6,325 nt of DNA, taken from assembly GCA_012513595.1 (NCBI GenBank), contig JAAZBY010000276.1, positions 1-6,325 of the forward strand. Reading direction: 5' to 3'. Below are positions 5,961-6,325 of the stretch, piece by piece. Source of the DNA: Chloroflexota bacterium (GTDB taxonomy: Bacteria > Chloroflexota > Anaerolineae > UBA1429). A program made the translations under genes and the position numbers. Position 1 is the stretch's first letter. Each line of letters starts with the position of its first letter. The notes below the pieces were generated by a model, which saw nothing but the letters and a program-made list of their open reading frames with translations, had not been told where the DNA came from and made no database searches.

Positions 5961-5983
5961 TTCAGAGAGAGGCGTGAGGCGAT

Positions 5984-6325
5984 ATGGCACGATACATCGT
6001 GCAGCGCATCCTGTCGACAATTCCCACAATGCTCATCATCATTGTGGTGGGCTTTGTGATCATGGAGCTTCCCCCAGGCGATTATCTTACTTACTATGTT
6101 GCCCAGCTCGAGGCCCAAGGGCACGAGGGCGCCCGTGAAGAGGCCGAACTCCTGCGGCGGCGCTATGCGCTGGACAAGCCGGCCACCGAACGGTTCTTTT
6201 CCTGGCTGTGGCGCTTTGTGCAGGGTGATTTCGGCGACTCGTTTGCCTTTCGCCGTCCGGTGAGGGACCTCATCGGTGAGCGGTTGCTCCTGACCCTGGT
6301 GCTGTCGCTAACCAGCCTGGCCATA
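5984..6325 (+). CDS. ABC transporter permease, DppB/OppB type (binding-protein-dependent), 3' end cut by window edge
   Basis: The frame runs 114 codons from ATG 5984 to the window edge without a stop. It starts MARYIVQRIL, with a first transmembrane helix at about 9-29, then a hydrophilic region (ELPPGDYLTYY, then a charged helix 43-63 rich in Glu and Arg). Next come YALDKPATERFFSWLWRFV and the family signature GDFGDSFAFRRPVRDLIGER (81-100), followed by the start of the second helix. This is the standard N-terminal layout of the first of two permeases in dipeptide/oligosaccharide importers, which are about 310-340 residues, so around two thirds is missing. A weak ribosome site, GAGG at 5976-5979, precedes the ATG by 4 nt. 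It lies 124 bp after the binding-protein gene, which supplies its substrate. A DppC-type permease and ATPases are expected beyond the edge. Confidence 0.92.
   Translation, partial: MARYIVQRILSTIPTMLIIIVVGFVIMELPPGDYLTYYVAQLEAQGHEGAREEAELLRRRYALDKPATERFFSWLWRFVQGDFGDSFAFRRPVRDLIGERLLLTLVLSLTSLAI

Overview
This is a GC-rich bacterial window holding four genes in two divergent operons, all of which fit carbohydrate uptake and processing. The organism cannot be named from the sequence alone. The Tat-type lipoprotein signal, the Ala/Pro/Gln-rich linker and the style of the long family 5 solute-binding protein resemble Chloroflexota (Anaerolineae-like lineages). That is an inference from memory of such proteins; other high-GC phyla are possible.

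Minus-strand operon (1-3233, read leftwards): a complete 689-residue cytoplasmic protein of the 'hypothetical glycosyl hydrolase 6' type (TIM barrel plus a GH42-like trimerisation domain). It is followed 44 bp later by an AGE-family (N-acylglucosamine / cellobiose / mannobiose 2-epimerase-like) gene that runs off the left edge after 373 codons. Both genes have strong Shine-Dalgarno sequences.

Divergent control region (3234-3861): no convincing protein gene. It holds a plausible minus-strand promoter close to the hydrolase gene and a near-consensus plus-strand promoter (TTGACA, 17 bp, TATACT). About 250 nt of potentially structured leader follow, ending in a 14-bp perfect hairpin and a short T-run. 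A further 160 nt lead to the solute-binding protein start. The layout suggests either an attenuated (riboswitch-like) leader or a stand-alone small RNA ahead of the transporter. It matches no RNA class I recognise.

Plus-strand operon (3862-6325, read rightwards): a Tat-exported ABC transporter substrate-binding lipoprotein of the peptide/oligosaccharide family (SBP family 5). A 124-bp gap with two stable hairpins follows, then the first 114 codons of a DppB-type permease cut by the right edge.

Together the genes suggest import of an oligosaccharide or glycoside through the ABC transporter, cytoplasmic hydrolysis by the glycosidase-like protein, and epimerisation of the reducing-end sugar by the AGE protein. 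The substrate is not determined. The most interesting part is the leader RNA region between the operons.
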